10,406 nucleotides of DNA, from assembly GCA_015491595.1 (NCBI GenBank), contig WFVP01000353.1:1-10406 (forward strand), given 5' to 3'. Each line of letters starts with the position of its first letter. The first letter of the stretch is position 1. Origin of the DNA: Anaerolineales bacterium (GTDB lineage: Bacteria > Chloroflexota > Anaerolineae > Anaerolineales > DRMV01). The notes under the pieces are model-generated. The model searched no databases and was not told the DNA's origin. It worked only from the letters and a program-made list of their open reading frames with translations. A program made the translations under genes and the position numbers. Of the stretch, positions 1 to 6,214 are shown piece by piece.

Positions 1-476
1 CCCGCGTCCTTGGTGGCCTGCCGCTGGCTGTCGTTGAAGTACGCGGGCACGGTGATGACGGCCTTGTTCACCGGTTGTCCCAGGTAAGCCTCGGCATCGG
101 CCTTGAGTTTGGCCAGAATCATGGCCGAGATTTCCTGGGGCGTGAATTCCTTATCTACGGCCGGGATGTACACGCGCGCATCCCCCGCGGGGCCGCGCAC
201 CACCTTATAGGGCACCCGCTTGCGCTCCTCTTCCACCTCTTCGTACCGGCGGCCCATGAAGCGCTTGATGGAGTACACCGTGTTCTCCGGGTTCAGAATA
301 GCCTGCCGCTTCGCGGGCAACCCCACCAGGCGTTCCCCTTTCTTGGTGAAGGCCACCACCGAAGGACAAATCCGCGGCCCTTCCGCGGTGGGAATCACCG
401 TAACCTGGCCGCCTTCCATTACGGCGACCACGCTGTTGGTCGTACCCAAGTCAATGCCTACAATCTTGTCGGCCAT
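1..476 (-). CDS. dnaK: DnaK (Hsp70) chaperone, N-terminal fragment cut by window edge
   Basis: Reading leftward from the ATG at 476-474, the protein begins [19 protein letters not shown], the phosphate-1 ATP-binding loop of Hsp70 proteins. Further on are PSVVAF, a conserved [15 protein letters not shown] block (about residues 62-76) and, at the window edge, [20 protein letters not shown], all diagnostic of the DnaK nucleotide-binding domain. About 158 of the usual 600-640 residues are present; the rest of the ATPase domain and the whole peptide-binding domain lie outside. DnaK is the cytoplasmic ATP-driven chaperone that works with DnaJ and GrpE on unfolded proteins. A strong AAGGAGGTGG site just before the ATG fixes the start. 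It is transcribed divergently from the M20 hydrolase. No consensus CIRCE (HrcA) or HAIR (HspR) operator is visible upstream. Paralogues of DnaK (DnaK2, HscA) share these motifs, so the exact paralogue is slightly less certain than the family. Confidence 0.96.
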   Translation of the reverse strand, partial: MADKIVGIDLGTTNSVVAVMEGGQVTVIPTAEGPRICPSVVAFTKKGERLVGLPAKRQAILNPENTVYSIKRFMGRRYEEVEEERKRVPYKVVRGPAGDARVYIPAVDKEFTPQEISAMILAKLKADAEAYLGQPVNKAVITVPAYFNDSQRQATKDA

Positions 477-480
477 GTGT

Positions 481-490
481 CCACCTCCTT
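481..490 (-). promoter_or_regulatory. Ribosome binding site of dnaK
   Basis: On the minus strand the sequence AAGGAGGTGG lies 4 bases before the dnaK ATG. Its AGGAGG core is 6 bases from the start. It is an almost perfect anti-Shine-Dalgarno match and supports the chosen start. Confidence 0.85.
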
Positions 491-523
491 CTCCTCACGC
501 TCGAAATTCCAGGTACGTGCAAA

Positions 524-542
524 GAAATCCCGTAAGGATTTC
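524..542. repeat. Perfect 7-bp inverted repeat in the dnaK leader
   Basis: GAAATCC (524-530), a 5-base loop CGTAA (531-535) and GGATTTC (536-542) form a perfect inverted repeat about 50 bases upstream of the dnaK start. It could be an operator or a small leader hairpin. It does not match CIRCE (TTAGCACTC-N9-GAGTGCTAA) or HAIR. The function is unknown and chance occurrence is possible. Confidence 0.45.
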
Positions 543-580
543 GGCCCTAAGCATAGCAACAATTTGCAAGAAGGCTATTA

Positions 581-595
581 ACATTGCGCGACTTT
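581..595 (+). repeat. Direct repeat copy 1 (ACATTGCGCGACTTT)
   Basis: This 15-base segment matches 664-678 at 13 of 15 positions, with the same orientation and an 83-bp offset. The pair flanks the extended -10 of the rightward promoter, one copy upstream and the other over the expected transcription start. A paired operator is possible; there is no recognised regulator. Confidence 0.35.
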
Positions 596-652
596 CGCCC
601 CCTTTCCCTCGCCGCCCCGTCCGGCTTCACCGACATCCTCCACCGCGGCCAG

Positions 653-661
653 TGGTATACT
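653..661 (+). promoter_or_regulatory. Extended -10 promoter of the hydrolase-transporter operon
   Basis: TGGTATACT contains the extended -10 TG dinucleotide and a near-consensus TATACT hexamer (656-661). No good -35 is found 16-18 bases upstream, as expected for TGn promoters. Transcription would start near 668, giving a leader of about 25-28 bases. Confidence 0.5.
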
Positions 662-663
662 TG

Positions 664-678
664 ACGTTGCGCAACTTT
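664..678 (+). repeat. Direct repeat copy 2 (ACGTTGCGCAACTTT)
   Basis: This is the second copy of the 13/15-matching repeat (first copy at 581-595). It contains the 8-bp palindrome TTGCGCAA and overlaps the predicted transcription start of the M20 hydrolase operon, a position where a bound repressor would block initiation. The role is inferred. Confidence 0.35.
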
Positions 679-692
679 GCATCCACGAGGGA

Positions 693-1904
693 ATGATGCT
701 GAACGAACAGATTGTACAGGCCATTCGGCAACGCGTGGAGGAACAGCGGGAGGCCCTGATTGCCTTCCTGCGGGACATCGTAGCCATTCCCAGCACCGAC
801 GGTCACATCCAGGCCGTAGGGGAGCGGGTGGCCGAAGAGATGCGCCGTCTGGGGTTCGACGAAGTCCGGTTCGACAAGATGGGGAACATCCTGGGCCGCA
901 TCGGCAACGGCCCCCGCGTCCTGGTCTACGATTCCCACATCGACACCGTAGGCATCGGCGACCCCGACGAATGGCAATGGGACCCCTTCCGGGGCAAGGT
1001 GGAGAACGGCGTGCTCTACGCCCGGGGCGCGTGTGACGAAAAGGGCAGCACGCCCGGCATGGTCTACGGCCTGGCCTGGGCCCGGGACCTGGGCCTGCTG
1101 GAAGGCTGGACTGCCTACTACTTCGGCAACATGGAGGAATGGTGCGACGGGCTGGCCCCCCGGGCCTTCGTGGAGGTGGACCCGGGCATCCGGCCCGACG
1201 CGGTGGTGGTGGGCGAGCCCACCCGGATGCAGGTCTACCGTGGCCACAAGGGCCGGGTGGAGATGCGGGTGGTGGCCAAGGGCAAAAGCGCCCACGCGGC
1301 CAGCAACCACCTGGGAGACAACGCCATCTACCGTCTCCTCCCCGTCATCGCGGGGATTCGAGACCTGGAGCCCCAACTGGGCGACCATCCCTTCCTGGGC
1401 CACGGCAAAATCACGGTGACGGACATGCGCGTCAAAACCCCCAGCATCAACGCGGTTCCTGACGAGGCCGTGATTTACATCGACCGTCGTCTGACCTTAG
1501 GGGAAACGAAAGAGGATGCGGTGGCCCAGGTGGAGGCCCTTATCCCCGAGGAAAGCAAGGGCAAGGTGTGGGTGGAGGTGCTTCAATACGAAGAGCCTTC
1601 CTACACCGGATTCGTATTGCCCGTGGAGAAGTACTTCCCCGCCTGGCTGCTGGAAGACGACCACCCCATCGTGCAGGCCGGGCAGAGGGTCCGGCGGCTC
1701 CTGGGTTGGCCAGACGCGCCCACGGGCAAGTGGGACTTTTCCACCAACGGGACCTACTGGGCCGGCGTCGCGGGGATTCCCACCATCGGTTTCGGCCCGG
1801 GGGACGAAATCTACGCTCACACCGTCCTCGACCAGGTCCCCCTGGAGGACGTGGTGCTGGCCGCGGCCTTCTACGCGCTGTTCCCGGCGGTCTACCGGCC
1901 GTAG
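693..1904 (+). CDS. M20 family metallohydrolase, YgeY (selenium metabolism-linked) type
   Basis: This is a 403-residue cytoplasmic zinc hydrolase of the M20/ArgE/DapE/ACY1 family. Visible metal and catalytic residues are H82 and D84 in DSHIDTVG, D115 in ARGACDEKGS, the glutamate pair E148-E149 in MEEWCDG, E175 in VGEPT and H376 in AHT near the C-terminus. The blocks GHKGRVEMRVVAKGKSAHA, IYIDRRLTLGET, PSYTGFVLPVEKYFPAW and KWDFSTNGTYW resemble E. coli YgeY much more than ArgE or DapE. Members of the family cleave amide bonds; the substrate of YgeY itself is not settled, and no selenoprotein gene is visible here. A second ATG at 696 lies 4 bases after GAGGG (687-691) and may be the true start. 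The zinc-ribbon gene follows 33 bases later and the Liv-type importer after that, which suggests joint transcription and an imported substrate. ArgE-like deacylase or dipeptidase activity is the main alternative. Confidence 0.88.
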   Translation: MMLNEQIVQAIRQRVEEQREALIAFLRDIVAIPSTDGHIQAVGERVAEEMRRLGFDEVRFDKMGNILGRIGNGPRVLVYDSHIDTVGIGDPDEWQWDPFRGKVENGVLYARGACDEKGSTPGMVYGLAWARDLGLLEGWTAYYFGNMEEWCDGLAPRAFVEVDPGIRPDAVVVGEPTRMQVYRGHKGRVEMRVVAKGKSAHAASNHLGDNAIYRLLPVIAGIRDLEPQLGDHPFLGHGKITVTDMRVKTPSINAVPDEAVIYIDRRLTLGETKEDAVAQVEALIPEESKGKVWVEVLQYEEPSYTGFVLPVEKYFPAWLLEDDHPIVQAGQRVRRLLGWPDAPTGKWDFSTNGTYWAGVAGIPTIGFGPGDEIYAHTVLDQVPLEDVVLAAAFYALFPAVYRP

Positions 1905-1924
1905 GTCCTCACCGGTCGGCACAG

Positions 1925-1930
1925 AGGAGG
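1925..1930 (+). promoter_or_regulatory. Ribosome binding site of the zinc-ribbon gene
   Basis: A full consensus AGGAGG lies 7 bases before the ATG at 1938. Such a strong site before a short open frame is good support that the small gene is translated. Confidence 0.8.
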
Positions 1931-1937
1931 AGAAACC

Positions 1938-2123
1938 ATGCTGCGTTGCATGTACTGTCACCGTCCCATCCCCCTGCCCAAAGACGCGGTCAAGGCCATC
2001 TGGGAGCGCTTGAAGGAGGACCCGCCCTCCCATGTGGACGTGGAGTGTCCCCGTTGCGGGCGGGTGAACAAGGTTCCCTTGCACACCTTTCGCAAACTGG
2101 TGCCCGGAGGAAGCGCTTCGTAA
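1938..2123 (+). CDS. Small zinc-ribbon protein of unknown function
   Basis: This 61-residue protein has two CxxC knuckles: C4-M-Y-C7 near the start and C37-P-R-C40-G. They are joined by a 29-residue segment that includes a predicted amphipathic helix (about 15-27, DAVKAIWERLKED). This is the layout of a treble-clef or zinc-ribbon fold binding one Zn2+. There is no signal peptide or membrane segment, so it should be cytoplasmic. A consensus AGGAGG 7 bases upstream supports translation. It sits 33 bases after the M20 hydrolase and 56 bases before the binding lipoprotein, inside the same co-directional run. I do not recognise a named family. It could bind nucleic acid, act as a small regulator, or serve a housekeeping role unrelated to the transporter. 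Confidence 0.75.
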   Translation: MLRCMYCHRPIPLPKDAVKAIWERLKEDPPSHVDVECPRCGRVNKVPLHTFRKLVPGGSAS

Positions 2124-2124
2124 C

Positions 2125-2148
2125 GAACAACCTGGCCGTGGGTTGTTC
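2125..2148 (+). terminator. Hairpin directly after the zinc-ribbon stop codon
   Basis: GAACAACC (2125-2132) and GGTTGTTC (2141-2148) form a perfect 8-bp stem around an 8-base loop, two bases after the TAA at 2121-2123. The following bases are TTAACAAC, not a T tract, so it is at best a weak terminator. It could instead protect a processed 5' end of the binding-protein message. Confidence 0.4.
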
Positions 2149-2168
2149 TTAACAACAAACAAACGAAT

Positions 2169-2174
2169 GGAGGT
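2169..2174 (+). promoter_or_regulatory. Ribosome binding site of the binding lipoprotein
   Basis: GGAGGT lies 5 bases before the ATG at 2180 and fixes the start ahead of a proper lipoprotein signal peptide. Confidence 0.8.
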
Positions 2175-2179
2175 GCGCT

Positions 2180-3523
2180 ATGAAACGCCTGCTGTGGTTG
2201 TCGGTGATATTGGCCCTGGGTATGGGGCTCCTGGTGGGATGCAAGCAGGCCACACCGGCCCCGACCGAGGCGCCCCAACCGCAAGTGGAAGAGAAGGCGA
2301 CCGAGGCGCCTCAGGAACAGCCCACCGAGGCGCCCCAGGCCAAGGAAATCGTGCTCACCATCGGATTCACCGAGTCCAAGACGGGCCGACTCAATGTCTC
2401 CTCGGGCCGCCAAGCCAAGGGATTGCGCCTGTGGATTAAGCACATCAACGAGGCCGGTGGCATCAAGTTGAGCGATGGCACGGTGGTGAAGTTCCAGGAA
2501 GCGTCGTACGACGACGAGTCCAGCAAGGATCGGGTACAGGAACTCTACACCAAACTCATCACGGAAGACAACGCGGATTTCCTCATCAGCCCCTACTCCA
2601 GTGGTCTGACCGCGGCCGCGGCCGTCATCGCGGAGCAGTACGAAAAGGTGATGATTACCACGGGCGCGGCCTCGGACTCCATCTACAAGCAGGGCTACAT
2701 GCACGTGTTCCAGATTTACACCCCGGCCAGCCGGTACCTGACGGGTGCCATTGACATGCTGAAGGAAGCCGACCCCAACCTGAAGAAGGTGGCCTTCGTG
2801 TACGAGCAGGCCAAGTTCTCTACCGCGGTGGTCGAGGCGGCCAAAGCCTATGCGGAAGAGCAGGGATACGAAGTGGTGCTCTTTGAGGGCTATCCTTCCG
2901 ATACCACCGACTTCGGCCCCTTCATCAACAAGATTGTGGAATCCGGCGCCGAAGCCGTCCTGGGCGGTGGTCACTTCCAGGACGGTTCCACCTTCGCCCG
3001 CCAGCTGTATGAAAAGCAGGCGCCAGTGAAGGCTGTGGTGCTGCTGGTGGCACCGCCGGAACCCGACTTCGCCGAGCTGGGCGAGGCGGCCTTCGGTATC
3101 ATCGGGCCCAGCCAGTGGGAACCCCAGGTGCAGTACACGCCCGATGCAGCCAAGGAACTGGGCATCGACTGGTATGGACCGTCCAACGAGGAATTCATCA
3201 AGGCCTATGAAGCCGAATACAACGAAGAGCCCTCCTATCACTCCGCGGGTGGCTACGCGGCGGGCATCATCCTGGAATATGCCATCAAGAAGGCCGACTC
3301 CGTGGATCCCCAGAAGGTGAAGGAGGCCCTGGAGGCCACGGACGTGCTCACCTTCTTCGGCCGCATCAAGTTCGACACCACCGAAGAGGCCCACGGCCTG
3401 CAAATCGGTCACGAGATGGTCTACATCCAGTGGCAGAAGGACGACCAGGGCAACCTGGTCAAACAGGTGGTGTGGCCGAAGGAAGGCGCCACCGCGGAAC
3501 TCATCTACCCCCTGCCGCGGTAA
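2180..3523 (+). CDS. livK: Branched-chain amino acid-type (HAAT) ABC transporter substrate-binding lipoprotein
   Basis: This 447-residue extracytoplasmic receptor delivers a ligand to the adjacent LivHMGF-type importer. It opens with a lipoprotein signal peptide: basic KR, a hydrophobic core, and lipobox LVGC with C21 as the lipidated cysteine. A low-complexity linker follows (about 22-55) containing TEAPQ three times (29-33, 41-45, 49-53), then a type I periplasmic binding fold (about 57-435). SPYSSGLTAAAAVIAEQ (137-153) and the following VMITTGAASDS segment correspond to the Ser/Thr-rich region that contacts the ligand's alpha-carboxylate and amine in LIV-binding proteins. It is longer than E. 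coli LivK (about 370), partly from the linker. A strong hairpin follows the stop, so this gene is probably expressed above the permeases. Family assignment is firm; whether the ligand is Leu/Ile/Val, another amino acid, or an amide cannot be told. Confidence 0.93.
   Translation: MKRLLWLSVILALGMGLLVGCKQATPAPTEAPQPQVEEKATEAPQEQPTEAPQAKEIVLTIGFTESKTGRLNVSSGRQAKGLRLWIKHINEAGGIKLSDGTVVKFQEASYDDESSKDRVQELYTKLITEDNADFLISPYSSGLTAAAAVIAEQYEKVMITTGAASDSIYKQGYMHVFQIYTPASRYLTGAIDMLKEADPNLKKVAFVYEQAKFSTAVVEAAKAYAEEQGYEVVLFEGYPSDTTDFGPFINKIVESGAEAVLGGGHFQDGSTFARQLYEKQAPVKAVVLLVAPPEPDFAELGEAAFGIIGPSQWEPQVQYTPDAAKELGIDWYGPSNEEFIKAYEAEYNEEPSYHSAGGYAAGIILEYAIKKADSVDPQKVKEALEATDVLTFFGRIKFDTTEEAHGLQIGHEMVYIQWQKDDQGNLVKQVVWPKEGATAELIYPLPR
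2264..2338 (+). repeat. TEAPQ-repeat linker of the binding lipoprotein
   Basis: Three copies of a Thr-Glu-Ala-Pro-Gln unit occur at residues 29-33, 41-45 and 49-53, encoded by near-identical ACCGAGGCGCC-type DNA. The segment lies between the lipidated cysteine and the folded domain and probably works as a flexible tether from the membrane. Confidence 0.7.
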
Positions 3524-3536
3524 CGCCATGAGGACG

Positions 3537-3572
3537 AAGGGGATGGGTCCTGAGGACCCATCCCCTTTCTTG
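3537..3572 (+). terminator. Strong intra-operon hairpin between binding protein and permease genes
   Basis: The arms 3537-3550 (AAGGGGATGGGTCC) and 3554-3567 (GGACCCATCCCCTT) form a perfect 14-bp stem closed by TGA, followed by the T-rich TTCTTG. It begins 13 bases after the binding-protein stop. It probably ends most transcripts there, or stabilises the upstream message, while readthrough feeds the permease and ATPase genes. Confidence 0.8.
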
Positions 3573-3607
3573 CATCCGTCGGAGCGAACCCGAAGGAGGT
3601 GCACTCC

Positions 3608-4474
3608 ATGGATATGGGTTTCCTGTTTGCCTCCCTCATCGACGGCCTGCTCCTGGGTTTCGTCTTCGGTGTAGCGGCCATCGGGCTGACCCTCATCTTT
3701 GGTGTCATGGAAGTCATCAACCTGGCCCATGGACCGGTGATTGCCCTGGGCATGTTCGGGCTGTATTTCGCCGTGACGTTGCTGGGCCTGCATCCCTATG
3801 CCGGGACCCTGCTCACCGCGGTGGGCGGCCTGTTCCTGGGCATCCTCATCTACGCCATCGCGGTCCATCGGGTCATCGGCGCGCCCCACCTCTCCAGCCT
3901 TCTGGCCACCTATTCCATCAACATGATGATTATCGGCATCGGGACGGCGCTCCTCACCACCTCCCCCCGCAACATCGAGTTCAGCCTGGGAAGCATGACC
4001 CTGGGGACCGCCACCATCCCGGTGACCCGCATCGTGGCCGCGCTGGCCTCCCTCCTGGCCGCGGTGGCCCTGTACCTCTTCATGCAATACACCCGTTGGG
4101 GCAAGTTCATCCGCGCGGTGACAGACAACCGCGACGCGGCCGAGTTGGTGGGCATTCCTTCCACCAAGGTCCTCGCCCTGAGCTTCGGTCTGGGCACCAT
4201 GCTGGCCGCCTTCTCCGGCGCGCTCATCGCCACGCTGTTCCCCTTCACCATCCTGGAGGGCGGCAAGTACGAGCTCAAGAGCTTCGTCATCAGTGTGCTG
4301 GGCGGGCTGGGCAATCCCATGGGTGCCCTCATCGGCGGTATCATCATCGGGCTCATCGAGGGCCTGGTGCCCGTCTTCCTGCCCACCACCTGGGTTCTGG
4401 TGGTGGAGTTCGTGCTCTTCGTGCTCATTCTGCTCATCCGACCCACGGGCCTCTTCGGCGGACGGGCCCAGTGA
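3608..4474 (+). CDS. livH: Branched-chain amino acid-type ABC transporter permease, LivH type
   Basis: This 288-residue inner-membrane permease pairs with the LivM-type protein to form the translocation channel. It starts with hydrophobic segments around the family hallmark AIGLTLIFGVMEVINLAHG (24-42). It has about eight membrane spans, and the cytoplasmic coupling loop RAVTDNRDAAELVGI (169-183), which contacts the ATPase subunits. The C-terminal part carries VLGGLGNPMGALIGG (230-244) and RPTGLFGG, also typical. The ATG at 3608 is preferred, with AGGAGG at 3594-3599 eight bases upstream; an in-frame GTG at 3599 overlaps that site and cannot be the start. The gene follows a strong hairpin and precedes the LivM-type permease by 21 bases. 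Confidence 0.95.
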   Translation: MDMGFLFASLIDGLLLGFVFGVAAIGLTLIFGVMEVINLAHGPVIALGMFGLYFAVTLLGLHPYAGTLLTAVGGLFLGILIYAIAVHRVIGAPHLSSLLATYSINMMIIGIGTALLTTSPRNIEFSLGSMTLGTATIPVTRIVAALASLLAAVALYLFMQYTRWGKFIRAVTDNRDAAELVGIPSTKVLALSFGLGTMLAAFSGALIATLFPFTILEGGKYELKSFVISVLGGLGNPMGALIGGIIIGLIEGLVPVFLPTTWVLVVEFVLFVLILLIRPTGLFGGRAQ

Positions 4475-4495
4475 TTTCGCCGCGGAGAAGCGACC

Positions 4496-5461
4496 ATGAA
4501 ACGTTCCCTGTGGACCCTGTTCCTGCCTGTTCTGGTGGTGCTGGCGGTGGGCCTGTATCCCCTCCTCACCCAGCAAGATGTGCACCGGGAAACGTCCTTC
4601 ACCCTGTTGCGGGCCGTGGCCCTGGCCGCCAGTCTGAACATCATCCTGGGCTTTACCGGGTACGTCAGTTTCGGTCACGTGGTGTTCTACGGCCTGGGTG
4701 GGTACGTGGCCTTCTACCTGGTGGCCGAAAAGGGCTGGCCTTTCTGGAGCGCGGTGCTCATGGGGGGTCTGGCCGCGGCGCTACTGGCCTTCCTCATCGG
4801 CGCGGGCATCCTGCGGCTCCGAGGGGCTTACTTCGCCCTGGTCACCATCGGCGTCAACGAGGCCATGAAGGCCTTCATCTACAACTTCCAGCCCTTCGGC
4901 GGTCCGGTGGGCCTGACGATGAACTTCGCGGTGTACAAGGCCTACGGCGGGCCGCGGGCGGTGTTGTGGATGACCTACCACTGGCTGTTCGTGGTCACCC
5001 TCATCGTGGTGGCGGTCAGCTACTGGATTCGCGTCTCGAAGTTCGGCCTGGGCCTGCTGTCCATCCGGGAAGACGAGGACGCGGCCGAGGTCATGGGCGT
5101 CCGCACCTCCTGGTTCAAAACCTGGGCCTTCACCCTTTCGGCCTTCTTCCCCGGCTTGGTGGGCGCCATCTTCTTCTTCCGTAACGCGTCCATCGAGCCC
5201 CATGACGCCTTCCCTCTGCACGTCTCCATCGAGTCCATCGTCATGGTCATGCTGGGAGGCCAGGGGACGGTCATCGGGCCCATCCTGGGCAGCATCGGGT
5301 ATCAGTGGATGCGGGTGTTCCTGCTGACCAACCGCCTGTTGAAGAACATCCAGCTGGCCGTGGCTGGCGGCTTGTTGCTGCTCATCGTGTTGTTCATCCC
5401 GGCGGGGTTGGTGGGCTGGCTGCGTCGCCGGTTCCCCGCGACCCGGAGGTTCCTGTTATGA
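4496..5461 (+). CDS. livM: Branched-chain amino acid-type ABC transporter permease, LivM type
   Basis: This 321-residue polytopic membrane protein is the second channel subunit. LivM hallmarks are SLNIILGFTGYVSFGHVVFYGLGGY (46-70, read as two adjacent blocks), LRLRGAYFALVTIGVNEA (106-123), the coupling loop SIREDEDAAEVMGV (189-202) and MLGGQGTVIGPILG (252-265), ending in a basic tail. A modest GGAG at 4484-4487 precedes the ATG by 8 bases. The stop codon overlaps the start of the LivG-type ATPase gene (ATGA), which implies translational coupling so that channel and motor subunits are made together. Confidence 0.95.
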   Translation: MKRSLWTLFLPVLVVLAVGLYPLLTQQDVHRETSFTLLRAVALAASLNIILGFTGYVSFGHVVFYGLGGYVAFYLVAEKGWPFWSAVLMGGLAAALLAFLIGAGILRLRGAYFALVTIGVNEAMKAFIYNFQPFGGPVGLTMNFAVYKAYGGPRAVLWMTYHWLFVVTLIVVAVSYWIRVSKFGLGLLSIREDEDAAEVMGVRTSWFKTWAFTLSAFFPGLVGAIFFFRNASIEPHDAFPLHVSIESIVMVMLGGQGTVIGPILGSIGYQWMRVFLLTNRLLKNIQLAVAGGLLLLIVLFIPAGLVGWLRRRFPATRRFLL

Positions 5462-6210
5462 ACGTGCTGTTGCGCACCGAAAACGTGGTCAAACGTTTCG
5501 GCGGTCTGGTCGCCGTCAATCAGGTCTCCTTCGAGCTCTACGAAGGCGAGATTCTGGGCCTCATCGGACCCAACGGCGCGGGCAAGACCACCCTGTTCAA
5601 CTGCATCAACGGCATCTATCGACCCGAGGAAGGACGCATCTTCTTCCGGGGTACGGACATCACGGGCTGGTCGCCCTCGCGCCTGGCCCACATGGGGATG
5701 GCCCGGACGTTCCAAATCGTGCGGCCCCTGGCCGAGCTCACCGTGCGGGAAAATGTCATGGTGGGCGCGGCCTTTGGGGAAAAGCGCCTCCCCCTGAGCC
5801 AGACGGCCCGGGTGGCCGACGAGGTGTTGGCGTTCCTGGGCCTGGCGGACCGAGCCGACCAGCTGGCGGGAAGCCTGAACGTGGCCCAGAAGAAGCGCCT
5901 GGAGCTGGCCCGCGCCCTGGCATCCCAACCCCGCCTGTTGCTGTTGGACGAGGTCCTCGCCGGCCTGAACCCCACGGAAGTGGACGAAATGGTGGAAACC
6001 ATCCGCCGCATTCGGGAACAGGGCATCACCATCCTCATGATTGAGCACGTCATGCGGGCCATCATGAACCTCTCGGACCGCATCCTGGTGCTGGATTTCG
6101 GCGAGCTCATCGCCGAAGGCACGCCCGAGGAAATTGCCCAGAACGAACGGGTCATCAAAGCCTACCTGGGCGACCCCAAACTGGCCCAGCGTTTTGCCCT
6201 GGAGGAGTAG
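5458..6210 (+). CDS. livG: Branched-chain amino acid-type ABC transporter ATPase, LivG type
   Basis: This 250-residue cytoplasmic ATPase powers the importer together with the LivF-type protein. Motifs in order: Walker A GPNGAGKT (37-44), Q-loop Q86 in MARTFQIVRPL, Walker B LLLLDE (160-165) followed by VLAGLNPTE, and the switch histidine H197 in MIEHVM. The ABC signature is unusual: LNVAQ (140-144) stands where LSGGQ or LAYGQ is expected, though the following KKRLELARAL is normal. The frame is open further upstream to 5305, but the start is placed at the ATG at 5458, which overlaps the livM stop (ATGA) and has GGAGG (5445-5449) eight bases before it. The stop is 4 bases before the livF-type start. 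Family assignment is firm. Confidence 0.95.
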   Translation: MNVLLRTENVVKRFGGLVAVNQVSFELYEGEILGLIGPNGAGKTTLFNCINGIYRPEEGRIFFRGTDITGWSPSRLAHMGMARTFQIVRPLAELTVRENVMVGAAFGEKRLPLSQTARVADEVLAFLGLADRADQLAGSLNVAQKKRLELARALASQPRLLLLDEVLAGLNPTEVDEMVETIRRIREQGITILMIEHVMRAIMNLSDRILVLDFGELIAEGTPEEIAQNERVIKAYLGDPKLAQRFALEE

Positions 6211-6214
6211 CGAG

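Larger units (their letters stand above)
477..692. other. Divergent intergenic region between dnaK and the M20 hydrolase
   Basis: This gene-free stretch separates two divergent genes. It holds the dnaK ribosome binding site, a 7-bp inverted repeat (524-542), a direct repeat pair (581-595 and 664-678) and an extended -10 promoter for the rightward genes (653-661). No convincing -35/-10 pair for dnaK could be picked out; TATGCT at 555-550 on the minus strand is a possible -10 without a good -35. Confidence 0.6.

Noticed and set aside
627..1403. Minus-strand 258-codon frame opposite the M20 hydrolase
   Set aside because: It is antisense to a gene with clear catalytic motifs, has no ribosome binding site and no recognisable fold.
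1958..4678. Very long minus-strand open frame (906 codons) opposite the zinc-ribbon, binding-protein and permease genes
   Set aside because: Its product is a His/Gly/Gln/Glu-rich composition with no domain, and it is antisense to four well-recognised proteins. Long antisense frames are expected from G/C-rich third codon positions.
5305..5457. Upstream extension of the LivG-type ATPase
   Set aside because: It lies wholly within the livM-type gene; the ATGA overlap with GGAGG eight bases upstream marks the true start at 5458.
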